A DNA stretch of 6,826 nucleotides, from the NCBI GenBank assembly GCA_001940655.1, contig MBAA01000135.1, forward strand, positions 9,781 through 16,606, in the 5' to 3' direction. This document shows, one piece after another, positions 4,979 to 6,826 of the stretch (its first letter is position 1; each line of letters begins with the position of its first letter). The notes beneath the pieces were generated by a model. It did not search any database and was not told where the DNA came from. It saw only the letters and a program-made list of their open reading frames with translations. The position numbers were made by a program, and so were the translations under genes. This stretch comes from Promethearchaeota archaeon CR_4 (GTDB lineage: Archaea > Asgardarchaeota > Lokiarchaeia > Sigyniarchaeales > CR-4).

Positions 4979-6826
4979 ATGAAAGTGTTGCACGCATTCT
5001 GGGACAATCTCTGGAAGGGCGGGTCGTTATGTCTGTGGGGAGAAGATGTCGACAAAATTCCTGTTCAATCGAGCACTCCAAAAAAAGTCCCACTTCAAGC
5101 GAGTTCCCAAGAACGCGACAGTAGAATCCACCCTTTCGCGCTAACACAAGCCCAGCTCCGGGAATTAATCCGGAAGAATGTTATTAACATCCCAACATCC
5201 CCGTCGCCTTTCCAAAAAAGGGGGCTCATACTTCCGACTAGCGAAGAAATGCCCGTGGTATCTTTGGACGCGGCGAAAGGACTCTTAGATGGAGCGACAA
5301 TTCCGATCCCGAACGGTTATGCAAGTTGGGAAGTGTGTTTGGTCGCAATTTCAAAAGAGCACCTCTATAAGAGTCTCATAAATCTCACAGAAAAAGCACG
5401 AGATCCCTCCAACCGTGTTGTTCTCGGGACAACGGTGCACTTTTGGGTGGCATTAATGACCATTTCTCTGACTCTGGCGGCGCGGGGGCAGTTTTCACCG
5501 GGCATCAAGGAAGTTAGAAATTTGGGACACCGATCCTTCGCTGCCGCGTGGCAGATCACGCGAGTGGATAACCTAGGCAGTTGGGTCCAACAGGTAGCGA
5601 GTGCCATACCGCCGGCCTGCCTGTGTTTCGTGTCACCTCCCGAAATTATTGAATCCGAGGAAATCTGCCAACAACTACGGTTGGATCTTGCACTTTCATT
5701 CATACAGGAGTCTGGCATTAGCGCCTTGGGTTCAAGTAATGTATCAGAGGATCCGAAAACCCTAGTGGGACACGTGCGCACCTTTTATGACCGCTTCTAC
5801 CAAGCTCAGTCAACAAATTCCATCGACCTACAAGTCGTGGGGTCGCAATGGATGCAAGATTTATTTAGTGGCAGTAATTTACTTTGCCAAGCGTTACCCC
5901 CACTTCTCTCCCATACGAGTAATTATCAGGTAATGCAAACCTTTGCGCGTGTGATTTCGGCGCATTTTAAACAGCAATTGTCAGTGGAATATGATATCCC
6001 ATTTCACCTATGCTTGAAATTAGAGGAGCCCCCGCTTGCGGGAAGTGACGGAGATGCCTGGACGTTATCTCTACACCTTCAATTGGCACAAAAACCAGAA
6101 ATCCTGATTCCTGCAAAACAAATTTGGAGCTCGGATTCTTCGCTCGTCGTGTCATACCACGTTTTACCCCGGCCGCAGGAATTCTTCGTCGACCAACTTG
6201 CTCGCGCATCAGGCATTTACACGGGTTTAAACGCAGCACTCCAAAAACCCGTGCCGGAGAAAATCCACTTGACCGCGCAAGATGCGTATGATTTCCTGCA
6301 AAGATTTAAAGATTCGCTTGAAAATGCCGGTATATCCGTCATTATACCCCCGTGGTGGGGGACACAGGTGAAGGATTTGGGATTAGTGCTCCAAGTTGTC
6401 CCGCAAACCGAAGAAGAATCATGGGAAGATCTGAGTAACCCGGTTTCGTACTTTAGCACGAGTACAATTTTAAACTACGACTGGAAAGTGGCAATTGGGC
6501 AAACTACCGTTGCGAGTGGAGATTTCGCCAAGTTAGTTGCCAAAAACCTACCCCTCCTGAGATTTGGGGATACGTGGGTCGAAATCACACCAGCAAACCG
6601 GTCTCAATTTCTGGCATTTATTAACCAGGAAAAGCGGCGCTTGCGGGAAATGACCCTCGGGAAGGTTTTACGCTTGGGTCTTGGACACGAGGTGTTAAGC
6701 CAAGGGATGCACTTGCAAGGGATTGAAAGTGACGGGGCGCTCCGTGCAATCATTGAGAAATTCACCTCGAATGTCCACATTGACCCCGTGAAAGTCCCTG
6801 ATGCGTTCACCGGGCAGTTGCGCCCC
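4979..6826 (+). CDS. SNF2-family ATP-dependent helicase, N-terminal part (DUF3670-type region), 3' partial
   Basis: The frame is open for 616 codons to the last base and has no stop. The ATG at 4979 is the first possible ATG after an in-frame TAG (4964); AGGA at 4965-4968 is a weak ribosome site 10 bases upstream. The start MKVLHAFWDN and SLCLWGED (16-23) matches the typical opening of large bacterial SNF2/HepA-like helicases (VLHA.W...F.LWGE), followed by HPFAL (51-55). The DUF3670-type middle includes AWTLSLHLQLAQKPEILIPA (360-379), an IPPWWG segment (456-461) like the LLPAWW motif, ILNYDWKVAIG (497-507) for FDW.LALG, NLPLLRFGDTWVEI (523-536) and MTLGKVLRLGLG (558-569). The last residues FTGQLRP (610-616) stand just before the YQ..G..WL of motif Q, so the ATPase motor lies outside the window. 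Such proteins are about 1000 residues; they translocate on DNA or nucleoprotein, cellular role unclear. G+C is higher than in the chaperone genes. Confidence 0.88.
   Translation, partial: MKVLHAFWDNLWKGGSLCLWGEDVDKIPVQSSTPKKVPLQASSQERDSRIHPFALTQAQLRELIRKNVINIPTSPSPFQKRGLILPTSEEMPVVSLDAAKGLLDGATIPIPNGYASWEVCLVAISKEHLYKSLINLTEKARDPSNRVVLGTTVHFWVALMTISLTLAARGQFSPGIKEVRNLGHRSFAAAWQITRVDNLGSWVQQVASAIPPACLCFVSPPEIIESEEICQQLRLDLALSFIQESGISALGSSNVSEDPKTLVGHVRTFYDRFYQAQSTNSIDLQVVGSQWMQDLFSGSNLLCQALPPLLSHTSNYQVMQTFARVISAHFKQQLSVEYDIPFHLCLKLEEPPLAGSDGDAWTLSLHLQLAQKPEILIPAKQIWSSDSSLVVSYHVLPRPQEFFVDQLARASGIYTGLNAALQKPVPEKIHLTAQDAYDFLQRFKDSLENAGISVIIPPWWGTQVKDLGLVLQVVPQTEEESWEDLSNPVSYFSTSTILNYDWKVAIGQTTVASGDFAKLVAKNLPLLRFGDTWVEITPANRSQFLAFINQEKRRLREMTLGKVLRLGLGHEVLSQGMHLQGIESDGALRAIIEKFTSNVHIDPVKVPDAFTGQLRP

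Noticed and set aside
5365..6810. Several minus-strand open frames (5365-5781, 5967-6239, 6217-6459, 6604-6810)
   Set aside because: All lie opposite the continuous SNF2 frame, which has consistent family motifs from end to end.

Overview
The window is prokaryotic: genes are packed on one strand, short gaps carry Shine-Dalgarno-like sequences (GGAGG at 739-743, GGAG at 3114-3117), and there are no introns. A GrpE-type protein and a long SNF2 helicase with the DUF3670-type N-terminus fit a bacterium best. An archaeon cannot be excluded and I cannot name a genus.

Left part (1-4153): four genes in a row on the + strand, with gaps of 43, 36 and 23 bases, form a probable operon. (1) The C-terminal part of an Hsp70/DnaK-like protein, whose ATPase domain lies outside the window. 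Its helical lid appears to be replaced by a ubiquitin-like beta-grasp domain. (2) A 517-residue protein with two regions resembling J-domains, neither with the HPD motif. (3) A 249-residue protein I do not recognise, perhaps with a C-terminal winged helix. (4) A GrpE-like protein with about 150 extra N-terminal residues. Together they look like a divergent, self-contained Hsp70 / J-protein / exchange-factor set with one extra partner, which is the most interesting content here. The client and purpose cannot be read from the sequence.

Middle part (4154-4978): about 825 bases without an intact gene. It holds a decayed PIN-domain (VapC/DUF3368-like) remnant and a second remnant whose reading frame jumps twice.

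Right part (4979 to the end): 616 codons of an open frame that runs off the window. This is the N-terminal half of a SNF2-family ATP-dependent helicase, cut just where the helicase core should begin. Its G+C content is visibly higher than that of the chaperone genes (31 of 60 bases in 6241-6300 against 21 of 60 in 3361-3420), so the two parts may have different histories. The decayed middle separates the chaperone cassette from the helicase and gives no reason to assume that they work together.
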